Below are positions 40,016 to 53,900 of a stretch of DNA of 64,000 nucleotides, in pieces. Below the pieces are notes generated by a model. The model saw only the letters and a program-made list of their open reading frames with translations. It was not told where the DNA came from and searched no databases. Position 1 is the first letter of the stretch. Every line of letters begins with the position of its first letter. Made by a program: the position numbers and the translations under genes. This DNA comes from Antedon mediterranea (taxonomy: Eukaryota > Echinodermata > Crinoidea > Comatulida > Antedonidae), in contig NC_092680.1 in assembly GCF_964355755.1 (NCBI RefSeq), forward strand, positions 21,119,001-21,183,000, given 5' to 3'.

Positions 40016-43000
40016 TCAGTGTTCCATCTTAGATTCCGCTGGTGGTGCCGGCTGAGGAGGTGAGTTGTCTTTACTGGTCTCGGAGCTTTCTGTGGATTTG
40101 GTCTGTTCCTTTGCCTGCTGACTGGAATCACCTGATAGAAGAAGAAATAAAACAGATTAAACACATGTATACATTTAAGCAACATGAATAGTACAAACTT
40201 GATTGTTGGTATTCAAACAAACTCAGTATTATGCTCTGTCTACACTACCAATGATTTCATATGACTACCATATATGGACATGATGATTTCATATGACTAC
40301 CATATATGGACATGATGATTTCATATGACTACCATATATGGACATGATGATTTCATATGACTACCATATATGGACATGATGATTTCATATGACTACCATA
40401 TATGGACATGATGATTTCATATGACTACCATATATGGACATGATGATTTCATATGACTACCATATATGGACATGATGATTTCATATGACTACCATATATG
40501 GACATGATGATTTCATATGACTACCATATATGGACATGATGATTTCATATGACTACCATATATGGACATGATGATTTCATATGACTACCATATATGGACA
40601 TGATGATTTCATATCACTACCATATTTGGGCATATCACTACCATATTTGGGCATATCACTACCATATTTGGGCATATGACTACCATATTTGGGAACAGCA
40701 CACTTTTCAAGCTTGTTTGATAGTGTAGACAGATTTTAAAGCAATAGATTAAGTGAATAATATTCATATTATTAGTTAATGTTAATTTGTGCGTATCTAT
40801 GCTTTGAACTATAAGTCCACTGAAAAATTATTGATCTGATAAAAACACTGTAAATTCAATTAGCATGGCTTACATCACTACTTAATTCATGTTTTAACAC
40901 CACAACATTTTACAGAACCAAACATAAACTCAAGACATACCAGTATCCATTTTTGCCTCAGCACTGTCGGCTTTTTCCTCAGTGATTTTAACGGAGTCAG
41001 ACCTAAAATTGAAAAAAAAAAACATTTTAATGTTTTAATTTATGTAAATTAATACAAAATTACTGGAGTTTTTGCATCAGTTTCATTCTTAAGCTCTGTC
41101 TACACTATCAAATTAGTTTGACAAAAAAAAAGTGATATGTCCAAATATGGTAGTGATATGAAATCATCATGTCCATATATGGGCACAACACATTTCTTGT
41201 CACATAAAATGTGAGAGTGTATAATAGTGAATAATAACATAAAAGGTGAATAAATCAGATATGATAGTGTAGACAGCTTTAAAGCCAATTCGTCAATAGC
41301 TTTTGTTACCATGGGTTACTAAACTACTTTCTGCACATCACATCACTCTAGCTGACTTTAGATCAGATAGTAAACAGAGAAACAATCTCATCTATGTCTG
41401 TATATACAAGTAACCTCCTTTAAGAGAATTAATTAAAGAAGAAAGGTAAAGACTTACTCTTTAGTTGGTAGGTCTGATGATTTGCTAGAGTCCTTAGAAC
41501 CAGCTGGTGATGCTCTGTCATCCTTTGTACCTCCTTCATCTTTCTTTAAATCTAATACAATTACAAGGTGTAGTACAGTGCAAGGAGTTGCAAATATGCC
41601 AACAAATACAATTTCATTTTATTAAATAAAGATATTAATAATAATAAATCAGGCTTGATAGAGTGCATTATGCTAATAGCGCCAATGCGCATTACATTAA
41701 AACTTAAATAAGCAGAAACTAGTCAAAAGATAACTTAAATAGATGAGTTTTTATTAACTGTTTCCAGGTTTTTGGTTGAATTTATTTTGGCTTTAATAAG
41801 TGAAAACCAAATTTTCTACGGAAGTGATTAACTTGATTAAAACTGCGAAATGGCCTATTCAAAATCTTTTTCTTTATTAATCTTCATGTTTTTGGAGGAC
41901 ATCTACATACATCTTTAAATATAAACACATTACCTCCTTTGTCCTCAGGTTTCGGTTTTCGTTTATGACTCTTGTGATCTTTCCTTCCTCCTTCGCCTTC
42001 ATCTTCACTATCGGAGAACTCCTCATCGCAAGCAATGCGCTTGTCATGTGACATGATGGATATACGTTTCTCAGGGTCTTCGTCCTCGTTGTCGCTCTCT
42101 TCCGGCATTCCGTCTTCTGGGATTGGTTGCATCTGAACACCGGGTGCGTGCGGGATCATACGCAGATTCTCAAATAATCGTGTCCTGAATAAAATAAATG
42201 TAGAACGTACACAATCATGAAATCATTTTATTCATTAGCCAATTAAATTTGTTTTATATTTACAAATATTAGAAGTTATGAAGTTTATTCGTCTCAAAAC
42301 AATAAACAAAACACACAAACATAATCATTGTCTGGTTTGATGCAAACTCACTTAATTTTTTCCAAATAGTCTGGTGTGTTTTGATTGGTCATATTAGACG
42401 GACTAATATGGAGTTTAAAATCTGGCCCGAAGTACTCAAAATAATCATTATACGGTAGTTCATTAGCCACATCTACATTGAGGGCGACAGCAGTCTCGTA
42501 AGTCCAACATCGAGCAACGTTACGGATCGTGTATCCACCGCCACCGAGGATCAATAACGGTAGATTGTATTTCTTCATGAATTCAACGCTACGTGCATGA
42601 CCTGGCAAAAATATACAATAGATTGTGTATTAGACAATAATTTAAAATTTCTTTAATAGTTAATCACACTTGTACTTTAATGGTGGATAAAGTTCTCAAT
42701 GTCTCCTACATTTAAGCATATAGCAAGTTTTTATTTTGGAACGGTAGACGTAGGTGACCAGGACAGTTGCGCAATGTCACGGTCTGTTAACTTAAAAGTG
42801 GATTTGAATTTATTGGGAAAATCATCATAAAAAATACATACAAAGTGATAACATAAATGACTGACATTAGCTTGCTAATAATAAACCAGCCACTGTAGTG
42901 TGATGTTGGTATACTTGTATACATACATATTTCATCATGTTTTTTAGTATACAAACTTATGATGGTTATCTATAGGCTATTAACTTAGCAGATTGCTAGA

Positions 43001-46000
43001 CATAATACACCAAACATCTATCAATATAATAAGATTGTTTTTTTAAGCATTTAAAAAAAAAGGAAACATAAAACCTATAAGCTACCTAACCAGAACAAAA
43101 ACCCACATAAATGCGTTCCGTTTACCAGTAATATAAGGTGCAAAGGTGTATATTTGTTACCTTTAAGTGTAATATTAAAACAGCCAAGTCTGTCACCAGA
43201 CAACGAGTCGGCCCCACACTGTAAAACAATGGCGCTTGGCTGGTACATCTCCATTACTTTTGATATAACCTACAAAAAAGTGGTAATAAAATATGGTACA
43301 TCGTAATGACATTTGTAGCAATCATTAAATGTAACATTTAATGTAATAACTACTACGATGGATAGAACTACCGAGAGTGTTTAATTGCGAGAATACATAA
43401 TAAATGTTGAAATACTGTATAAAGTTCAAACATAATGGTATCTGTATTTCATTTCTTGTAGTATGCATTATGAATTGTGTTCGTTTAAATCATTATTATG
43501 AATTTGATGCATACTCACCCAATAGCCTACAGCTATCAGTTACTTGTGCTGATAGCATCATCTTATTAAGAAACTAAAGCTCTGTCTACTCTATCAAACT
43601 TTATGTGACAAAAAAATGTGATGTGCCTATGTATGGACACAATGACATCATACCATATATCATATTTGGGCACATCACACTTTTGTCAAACTAGTTTGAT
43701 AGTGTATAGGTTAACAAAACCATTTAATCATTCATTAGAGTTAATTCACTCTTATTCACCAAATCCTCAATCATGTTTTCAGAGAAACAAACTTACAGGT
43801 TCAAATATTTGTTCATAGGATTCGTCATCAATACCGTCTCTGAGAGGAAAGTTGACGGCGTAATACTTGCCACGCCCTGCTCCAATATCCTGCAATAAAA
43901 ATCATATAAAATATGATGGTTAAAAAAATCCACTATGACATCAAATTTAGTGACAGCTTTATGAATCATGTGCTATTTATAGAGTATAATCACATTTTTT
44001 TTTATTTGAATTTCTTTATTTGAATTTCTTTATTCATGACATATCAACTTAAGTCATTATATGGGTATGAATATTAATTAGTCAAATGTTTTGATCTGGA
44101 GTTCAGGGGTTTGAGTCCCATACAAGAATTGTTGAATATATATTTACATTTGACCAAATACTTTGCTCCTTGAAAATTAAACAAAGGTTTTCAGTTATAC
44201 GAATATCTTCCTGAATATAATAATAATTATAATAACACCTTACCCTGAGGTCTCCTGTACCAGGGAAATACTCTCCATATTTGTGGAAAGACACGGTCAT
44301 AACACGGTCAGTTGTGTAGAAAGCTTCTTCAACTCCATCACCATGGTGAATGTCAATATCAATGTATAATACACGTTGGTGGTATCTTTAAAAAAGTTAA
44401 TCCATTTATTTCAATGAAAATCACATGTGCACATTGGATCAAAACAAGACTCTCTTGTATTATTTATGTAAAATAATTGTAATCTTAAGCTCTGTCTACA
44501 CAATCAAACTAGTTAAAGTTATATGTTCAAATATGGTAGTGATATGATATCATCATGTCCATATGTGGACACATTACATTTGTTTTTTACATAAAGCTTA
44601 ATAGTGTAGACAGGGCTTAAAATGATTTATTAAGTAACAGCAGAAGTGGATTTAAAGTTACAAAAAATTCCTTAAAATAATGGAAAAATGTTGACTCTTA
44701 CTTGAGAAGTTCTAATATGGCAAGGACAATATCATTGACATAACAGAACCCTGAAGCCTCAGACTTTTTAGCGTGATGAAGACCACCAGCCCAGTTGATG
44801 GCGATGTCTGTTTGTTGTTTGTTCAGCTTCACCGCTCCGGCAACAGAACCTCCAGCTGAGAGTTGACAGAATTCATAGAGACCATCAAACACTGGACAAT
44901 CTTCACCGACATTAACTACAGTAACACGAAAATAAATTATGAGAGTGAGTAATTGCATTATCAATATAAATAATTGTTTAAACATGATTAAAAAACAATC
45001 GTGAGTACAACTTGGTTTTGACAAATTAATATTTATTATCTGGATTTAAAACAAACCTGATGAATCTATTCTCCGAAGATTAAATTCATTATAAAAGTAG
45101 ATTTTAATTTCATCCTTACATGCATGTACTGTATGTTTATAGCAGAAAGTAAACCGATTTTTAGTAGTAGTAGTAGTAGTGTTAACACCTAGTAGTAGTG
45201 TTAACACCTATCGGTACAACTCAATGATATCCCCTATGGAAACAAGAGCTTATACATAGGGTTATCCTCTTCCTCTCATCCTGTCATTTGAATATGTATG
45301 TATTGTATGATAAACTAGCAACAAATACAAAACAAACAAAATGTGATAATTAAGTAAAACTTCCTAAATGCAATGTTCAAATTGCTACTTACACCTCTGC
45401 ATCTGTTTGGCGTACTCTGACATGTTATCAGGGCGGATTGTGCGCAAGAATTTTATATAATCATCGCTATGGTACTTTGTCATCTCTTCTTGTACAGCCT
45501 TGTGAGGGCGCTGCATTGAAAAAATACAATAAAATAAAGATGAAAACATATTTAGTATAACTTTGCTCTCATTATTATTTAAAGATATTATCTGTCCAGT
45601 TATTGTTTGGGAGCTTTTGATTTGTGGGACATTCAGATGTGTTTTCTTAATTGGTTCTTTTTTCCTAATTTTTCTTCTTATTTTCAGGCAAATTGCCAAG
45701 GATAATAACCATAAGTGAATTCATTCACTATCCTTATTAATGTGGCAATCCTGTTCACAATATAAACATACACACAAGATGCTCTAGAAAAACAAAGTCT
45801 TATTACTAGTCTTTGGGAGTGGAGTTGTAATTTTTCATTAGATGTCATTGGATTGGTACTGATAGCTAAACATCATAACCACCATGCCACAAATCCACTC
45901 AACTTTTAAATTTCATAATTCACTCTTAAAATCCCAAACAAAATAAACGGTTTTATTGACAACAAATAATTGCTTACATATATCTCCATCTTGCGATATA

Positions 46001-46808
46001 AGCCATAGTTGAGTAGTAGATTGTGTGTCATGCGTATACGATGAGGTTTCATTGGATGACCTTGGCCATAATAGTAATTCCCAATGTCACCTGTTTCAAA
46101 CAAGAAAAGAGTAACATAAAATTAACAAATAAATTAAAAAAAATAAACAATTATTTATATCATTAAAACTATAATGCCTAGGCCTAGTATTAATGATCAG
46201 CATCATAGTTCGTACTCATCCGATGATTTTATATTTACTCATGAAATCATCAAATTGTAAATAGAATAGGAAAAAACTATTTATAAATAAAATAAATTGA
46301 TGGAGTTTGATAATGTTAATTGTTATATCGAAAATTCAATATGAATGATGCATGGATGGAGGTATAACAATTGTTTAGGCCTATACCTCCATGAATGATG
46401 ATTGAGAAAATGGTTTTTTTTAAGAACCACAATAGGAAATCTCACTAACAGTGTTGCTACAAAAATGCAATCAAAGTTATATGTAACAATGAAATGCTTG
46501 TTTTACATAACTTGTTACTACTCAGAGTCGTTAGGCCTCATTAGGTCGGACGATACCCCGCTACCACGCCGGTACGACAGGCCCCGGGTAATATGCGGAT
46601 CTACATCGCGACAGGACGCTCATGAAAGAAACATGATTTCTCTGCCTAGGATTCGCTTCGAATTCAAGCAAATGTTGTTGCAATTTATTCCATTGCAACA
46701 TTTCAAACATACTAATAATTACATACTTTTTATATTATTAAATAATATTTGTAATTACTTACCATCGTAATAGTAACAAACACGTTTTTTACCGGCAGTT
46801 GAAGACAT
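40016..46808 (-). CDS. HDAC1: Class I histone deacetylase, HDAC1/HDAC2 (twelve coding exons)
   Basis: Zn-dependent nuclear lysine deacetylase of NuRD/Sin3/CoREST-type complexes. Minus-strand exons: 46808-46763, 46090-45978, 45510-45393, 44915-44702, 44385-44244, 43889-43797, 43269-43161, 42601-42352, 42184-41934, 41551-41458, 41002-40941 and 40131-40016. All phases join, giving 535 residues. Visible are [20 protein letters not shown], the active-site GGLHHAKK (His139/140), DIDIHHGDG (Asp175, His177), CGADSLSGD (Asp263) and [14 protein letters not shown] (Tyr302), one residue lower than human HDAC1 numbering. The acidic [13 protein letters not shown] holds the likely CK2 serines. The single gene probably represents the ancestor of both vertebrate paralogues. 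The tail is longer than the vertebrate one and Ser/Lys/Asp-rich. Exons 10-12 were found from splice sites and phase. Confidence 0.97.
40230..40739. mobile_element. MITE family A inflated by an internal 32-bp satellite
   Basis: The left end ATGCTCTGTCTACACTACC and right end GATAGTGTAGACAGATTTTA enclose twelve 32-bp units starting at 40251 (ATGATTTCATATGACTACCA plus TATATGGACATG). About four 21-bp units CATATCACTACCATATTTGGG follow. Both units are recognisable pieces of the ordinary MITE core. The element lies in the last HDAC intron. Confidence 0.95.
41090..41282. mobile_element. MITE family A with insertion near the right end
   Basis: TAAGCTCTGTCTACACTATC ... GATAGTGTAGACAGCTTTA. Roughly 45 bp of unrelated or duplicated end sequence (GAGAGTGTATAATAGTGAAT) separates the core from the right TIR. 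Confidence 0.85.
43575..43712. mobile_element. MITE family A, opposite internal orientation
   Basis: TAAAGCTCTGTCTACTCTATC ... TTTGATAGTGTATAGGTTA. Internally the core runs TATGTGACAAAA to CACTTTTGTCAAACTAGT, so it is inverted relative to most other copies. Confidence 0.88.
44486..44619. mobile_element. MITE family A, full length
   Basis: TAAGCTCTGTCTACACAATC ... TAATAGTGTAGACAGGGCTTA. Located in HDAC intron 4. Confidence 0.88.
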
Positions 46809-47938
46809 CTTTGAATTTAATTTTGAAGAACCGCTATCAGACAATGAAAATGGAACAGTCCATGGCCCTCAAATATGCAAATTAGAAAGATAGCCTCTCT
46901 CTTTTACTTTTTTATAATTAGGGTTATAATTTAAACGGGAGAGGGCGACATTACAAATAATCTATTCATCAGGGACCAATTTTTATTAGGAAAAGTAATG
47001 GCGAGTATCAGTATATTTATTAAAAAAATATCACTGCATGTAATTACCCGAATATTATTAAAACGTAAATGAGGACAATAGGATGTCGTGGATTTTGGTG
47101 AGGAGCCACGTTAAGTTTATACCGACAATAATAATAACCATAATATTGTTAGAGTGATCCCGATCGAGTGGTCGTGGTCGTAAAATAAGCCCTAATATAC
47201 AAACAGTCGTTGTTTTGTAATAAAAATGTTCGAGAACTTTGATGATTTGTGTTGATAATAGTCGGTCACTAGCATGATAATTGTCATTAATAGTATGTTT
47301 CTACAGCAAGGCATTTCGTTAAAAACGACGACAAAATGAACCGACATGTATAATTACGTAATTTGTAATATTTATTTTAAATAAATTCTACCGTGAATTC
47401 CCTAACTAGATTTACATAACTTTAAAACACACACACATAATTCTTAAATTATATATACATAATTAATAGACTATAACCAAGAATTACAATTAATCTAATG
47501 AAAATATAAATAAGTTCCCATAATTTACTTATTTTAATGATTTGCTTTATATTGGGATCGGAGTGGACCGTAAAACTGTGTTGGTATCCTTCTGCTATGG
47601 GCCTAACTATAACTATGAAATAACAACTATTTGTAGTATAGTATGAATTTCAAAAACATTCAAAGGCCTCATCAATCGCATGCAATTAACCAGCAATTAT
47701 GTATTATTATTTGGGAAAATCAATAAACAAACAACAAACCACCGGATTTGTTCTATAGAGGCATAGTTTTATGTCAATTAATCGAGTCTTAACCTAACAA
47801 AATCTAAATCTCACACACATTGCTAGGCTTATAATTAGCGCAGAAAATAAGTTACAAAAGCCGTGGCATTACACAGAAGTTATTTAGTCAGCCTCGTCCT
47901 CATGCTTTGCGATATTGCGTTCCTGACGACTGTTTTCG
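46809..47938. other. Intergenic between HDAC 5' end and ANKRD29 3' end
   Basis: Both neighbours are on the minus strand, so this holds the HDAC promoter/5' UTR and the ANKRD29 3' UTR. AATAAA on the minus strand (plus TTTATT at 47371-47376) could serve ANKRD29. No TATA box was chosen. Confidence 0.4.
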
Positions 47939-50900
47939 TCATACTGTGGTATGTAGAGAAGCTTGGTGTTTGGCAAGAAATTCAGCTATTATGTCATATC
48001 CTGCTTCTCTGGCAAGTTCATCGGCCTTTACTCCTTCCTAATAAAACAAAATACAGTATTACAATGTGATCGGTCGATCGGTTTTTCCGTATAAAGATGT
48101 GCGTTGCGCGTAAGTAAGCGTCATTACGCGTCAGTAAGCGTCACTAAATTATAATTACCTTGTTCTTTAAGTTGACATCGGCATCTTCAGATACAAGTTC
48201 TTTTACAACTTTTAAATGACCAAATAAGGCAGCAGCGTGCAGCGCACTTTCACCGTTCTTAAAATATAAACAAAAATAAAGTATAATATTAATTAGTGAA
48301 TTTTCCAAATTTGGGTTTTTATAAGAAATTTACATTGTAGCTTGTCTGCAGACACGAGCTTGTTTGAAGTGGAAAATGGATTATAACGATATAATATAGG
48401 CCTAATATACTTAAACTTGTATCTCGATGACAGTTAAGATACATATATGATATAGCTGCAGAATCGAGTGATTCTCACTCAATTTTAATGTTTAATTTTT
48501 AAGCATCATGATGATATGATTTGATGACTCACTTCAAGTAAGCCAAGAGAGGCTCCATTACGAACCAGTTCTGTGACGCATTCTATGTGTCCTTTGTGTG
48601 AGGCTTTAAATAGAGGCGTAGCACCATCCTGCAAATACAAAAAGGTCAAGACGTACCAAACTGCTAGGCCTACCGTTTCGACAACGCCGTCGTGTGAACG
48701 CATCGCGTCAATAAAGCGTGGTTCCCACTAGCGACGCAACACAAGGACGTAACGCAACGCAAGTGAAGTGACCAATCACAAGCGATGGCTTATTCGCTTG
48801 TGATTGCTAACTGTCTATAACTTCGCTTGTCATTGGTTAAAACGCTTGCGTTGCGTTTACGTCCTTGCGTTACGTTCTAGTGGGAACCAAGCTTAAGATG
48901 GAAGACTATAAAACAGACGCATCGCGTCTTACGGTAGTACATGTGCTTAGTGTATCTCAATAATTGTTTTATCAAAAAAGATCTCGAAGAAAAGGATAAT
49001 CTCCTGAAATAATAACATTTTTTATACTGTGTACTATAATGTTTCTCTATTCGTGTGTGTGTTCATAGTCCAGTTACTATGGTAACATCATTTCCCCTTA
49101 GGGACTGGACTATCAGTACTGTGAAAGACCATGCTACTGTCAAACTTTAAAAAACACATTATAGAATGTATTACATTTAAATTTACCTGTCTAGCAATAT
49201 CAACCTCCGCTCCTGCAGAAAGTAGTTCTTGTATAATATCAGCGTGACCTAACTGCGCAGCAATCCAAAGTGGAGTCGCTTTATCCTGTTGAATATACAA
49301 ACATTATTCATTTGTAATCGTAAAACTGCTAAAGAAAAGTTAAGACGATTTCTCATCAACAATAGAACAATATTATTAAGCTGACGTCATGATGATCAGA
49401 TAGTGACGTTTATAATTGAGAGATAATTTAAGACGACTATTGCGAAAATATAATACAAAAAATAAAGACGAAGACGAGAATAATTATGATTGGTTGATTA
49501 TAGCGCGCCAAGCTGTCATTTATTTGCATAATATAAATATATAATATAAAGACAGGCCTATCTATATTTAAAACTAAGATATATCTATTGCTTTAATAAA
49601 TGAAAGCTTGACGCGCCATACTTGATGGTGAGAGTTTGACTATAAATTAGTTTGATTACAGATTGCACTTAAGTACTCACGTGACGAGGATGGTTGACGT
49701 TAGCCCCTTTACTTATTAAATACTTTAGTAAGTTGTAGTGTCCATTCTGGGCCGAGATGAATAACGGTGTAGCTCCATCCTGTGGAAGAAGATGAATGTA
49801 AGAATGTATAAAGTCTATAATAAAAGCTTTAAAAACTTTATAATCTTGGCATCAATAAAGGAATATATCATACTAAATTATTTAAATTATTTTGAAAGGT
49901 TTCGTCAAACAGGTTGATAACCTTTTACACGACGGATAATGCTAAATATTAATCGCAACGATTATATCGTTAATGAACCTACTTCGTTTAGAGACAGAAA
50001 ATGTACTCATTGGAAAAGTGTTTCTCCTCCTCTGTTAAAACGAAAGGACAGGTGATTTAATAATTCAAACATCCTGCTGCTGTAACCAAGGCAACGAAAC
50101 TAATAATAGTTTTATTAATGTTCACAGTCCGCAAACATTCCGCCCATAGGCTACTGTTAGACGTCACTTTGATATATGTGAATTTAGGTGACGCTGCCAA
50201 AGTTTACACTTTAAATACAAATATAGACGTGACTCGCACACAATCGAGTTAAATATTTAACGATTGCCGCACTGCATGCTGGGCAAAATAAAGAGAAGGG
50301 AAGAGTGAGATTAAAGTGTAAGTTCACTCTTCCATGGAAAAAATAAATTAAAAGAATAGTTATATCATTGAAAAGGATGGACCGGGCTGGGCTCTAAATT
50401 TCGGCAAATGCAAAGCAAACGATCATTAGGTCAGCACAGGGGCCCTGTGGGGTTTACAATTGTTAGGCAATGCCTAATTCCAGGATCCGTAGAATCAAAT
50501 GTATTGTGTAATTGAAGATTAATGAATGAACATGAGTATTATATATTATCTAAAACTCTGTCTACACTATCAAACGTTATGTGATGTGCCAATATATGGA
50601 CATGATGTACATACACATCACACTTTTTTTTGTCAAACTAGTTTGATAGTCTAGGCAGAGCTTAACATAAACCTTACTAAAATCTGTCTCTATATGGACA
50701 TGATGTCATATCACTACCATATTTTGGCACATCACACTTTTTTTGTCAAACTAGTTTGATTTGCAGACAGACCTCAACGTTAAATGTCACTGAAATATGT
50801 CTCTTTCTTTCATGAATTTGTTAAGGCCATTTTATGAGACAATCCCATCGACTGAACCAAACCTACCTTCATAATTCTGTGAAGGTCTGCTCCACGTTCG

Positions 50901-53900
50901 ATAAGCTCTTGTACAACATTGAGTTTATTACACTGGCAGGCGACAAACAGTGGTGTACCGCCATCCTATGAAAACCAAATAATATTTATAAAATATTTAT
51001 TTGTTTAGCACAGTCCATTCATTTCGTTGTTGTATAATAATTAATTATACCAATCTTAAATTCAGTTATGATGATCTAACTATTGTCTATAATAGATGAA
51101 AAACGAAGAAAATTAAGTTATACGTTTGTACACCGGTGGTTTGTAGGCCTACTTTCCAAATATATATAGGCCTAATCATTGGCGTTCGTGCTGAGAAGTG
51201 AAGCCAGAAACTAACGAATTGAATAACTTGTCATAACCTATATGATGACAGCCTACATTTGTCAAAACATGTGCAAGATTCAGCATATTATTCTATGAAC
51301 ATGAATCAATCGCTGGAACTTTGACCTAATAAAGCCACACATCGTGGAATTATCCCGAGGCTGCGTTAATGACAGCGATCTACTTAAGGCGATGTGATAA
51401 ACTACGAACAGGATTACGAATTAGCTGTCGACGTCGTATAACATTGAATACAAAATAATTATACTTAAAAATATTAGAAATCTTCTAAAAATCTCCCAAT
51501 TATATTTTCTTTAATTTCTCTATTTCCCCAATTTTTTATTTTTGTTTGCATATATTTCATAATAAAACAAATAATTCATTTCTCTTTCTCTCTGTCTTTC
51601 ATTGTTGTGCAGGGATAGTCTGTTTGTCTCACCCTGTGCTAAACATTTATTCGTCCTCTCTATTATACTATATCTGTGTAGATTTAACATATATTAGTCT
51701 ATAATTAAACCATCAAAGTTATGAAAACTTACTTGACTGGGTAGATCCACGTGTGATCCGTTCTCAATTAGCGTTCTTATTGTATCCAGGTACCCACCTT
51801 GTGCGGCAAAGAACAACGCGTATGTCCCCGTCTAAAGAAAAGTAAAGTAATAGAATTAAATAGGCATATGAAGAAAATAAACGTTGAATGAATGAATGAT
51901 GAACGAACGTACGCACGAACGAACAAAGAACGAACGAACGAACGAATGAATGAATGGACGAATGAATGAATTAATAAAAAAATGAATAAACGAAAGAATG
52001 AACGAACGACGAACGAATAATACATGAATGAATGAATGAATGAACGAACGAACGAACGAATAAATGGATGGAAGGTTGGATTGGTGGATGCCTAAATCTT
52101 TAATTACGCATTATTTTGCAAGCTGTTGTTAAAAGTGAATGCCGTCTAACGCAATTAGGTCATCACTGACGCAACTTACGTCGTAAAATAACGCATGTGT
52201 CAACATTGAGAGAGCAGTGATAACATCATAAACACATTTTGTCATTAACTTGAAGATGAAACTATTCAGTAAGTTGCTATCTTGTTGATATTAAGTAAAC
52301 AAAATATCGGTTTGTGTCTCAATGTGTTATTTCTCGTTACGCATTCAGACACTTAAAATAGATACTTAGTATAGTTCTTGAGTAGGGAATCAGTCGGTCA
52401 GAAAATCATTGTTTAATTGAAAGTCTTCAACTTTTTTGTTGACTCAACGTGGACTTAAAACTGATCGTCGATGCGTTGCGTATAGGAACCACGCTTTATT
52501 GTTGTAATGTAAATTTGCTACAATTTTTGGTCGATAATACCGGTTATTTATACCTACTGTAGTAGTTTCCAAAAGGGGTGTTTTTAGGTGTATAGCAAAT
52601 AATCTCTTATAATAACCAAGTGATCTCTAGGCCCAGTAGGCAGACCCAAATAATGTCATCGTGATATAAATGCTGTATTCTTACTGTTCTTTGTCGATTT
52701 GGGTCTGCTCCTTGTTTCAGCAACTCCTTCACGCATTCCACTCGATTATTAGCTGAAGCGAGAATCAATGGCGTCGTTCCTTCCTAAATGCGAGGAAATA
52801 AAAAGAAAAATGAGCTGGGCCTGAAATACTATTTGCTCTATCGTTACAGCAGCGCTCGAAGCTTCACGTAAAGCTCTGTCTACACTAAGTGTGATGTGCT
52901 CAAATATGGTAGTGACATGCCTAAATATGTCAGTGACATGCCTAAATGTGGTAGTGATATGACATCATTATGTCTATATATGGGTACATCACATTTTTTG
53001 TCACAACAAGTTTGATAGTGTTATATTTTATTAGTGTAAGTTTTTATTTTACGCTGTGGAAAGTTTGCAGCACCACTGTAGATTTTTATGACAAAGGTGT
53101 TTTTAGCAAGTGAAACGAAAATACATAATATGAACATGTAACCTCATCTATTAAAGACTGACCGCTCAATATTGAAGCTGTTTGATATTTTCCCAAGAGT
53201 ATAATAACATGGTTTATAGCTAATCAATCACTCTCGTGTTACGGGATAAAGTATACCTAACTGTAGCAGCCAGAAACCTAGGCCCTAACGAGCGCATCAT
53301 TTATTTTTATGCAGAGAAGCATAATTGCAGGCGTTGACAAACAAGAAGTATCACTGCGCTAAAAAGTGTGAAATATTTCACTTTGCGAATGTCACATTAG
53401 TATACTCAACTATCACGTGACAAACGGTGACAAGGAATGATCAAAAGTGATTTTAAGAATGTTACGTGAAAACAACGGATCGGATACAGCTGGGTTTAAG
53501 ATGCAACAAAAAGTACGCGCAACAAAGAGTACGCGCAACAAAAGGTACGCGCAACATTGACCAATTACAACAGTTTGGATGATATCCTATGATTGGTCAA
53601 AATATTTGCGTCATTGCACTATGCCTCGAAGTGAGAGATTCATGCCTTTTACGTAACGTTAAATCTTGAGCCATAGTTTTGTGAAGGCAAATCACCTATT
53701 CGATACTATATGGTAATTGGTTCATGGCACATTAAACCGACAGCTTGAGGTCTCATCCTAAAGATGAGACAATGATAACATTGCTTTACTATAATCATTA
53801 TTGTAAGTTGTTCATTATGATCTTGACCTTGTATTGTGTCAACTCACTCATCATCAAACTACGAAAATCGAACGCTTTTCACAGCTTTGACGCGTATAAT

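Noticed and set aside
44085-44130. GGGTTTGAGTCCC resembling a B box
   Set aside because: One mismatch to the B box and no D-arm or anticodon-arm partner. It may be an old SINE trace only.
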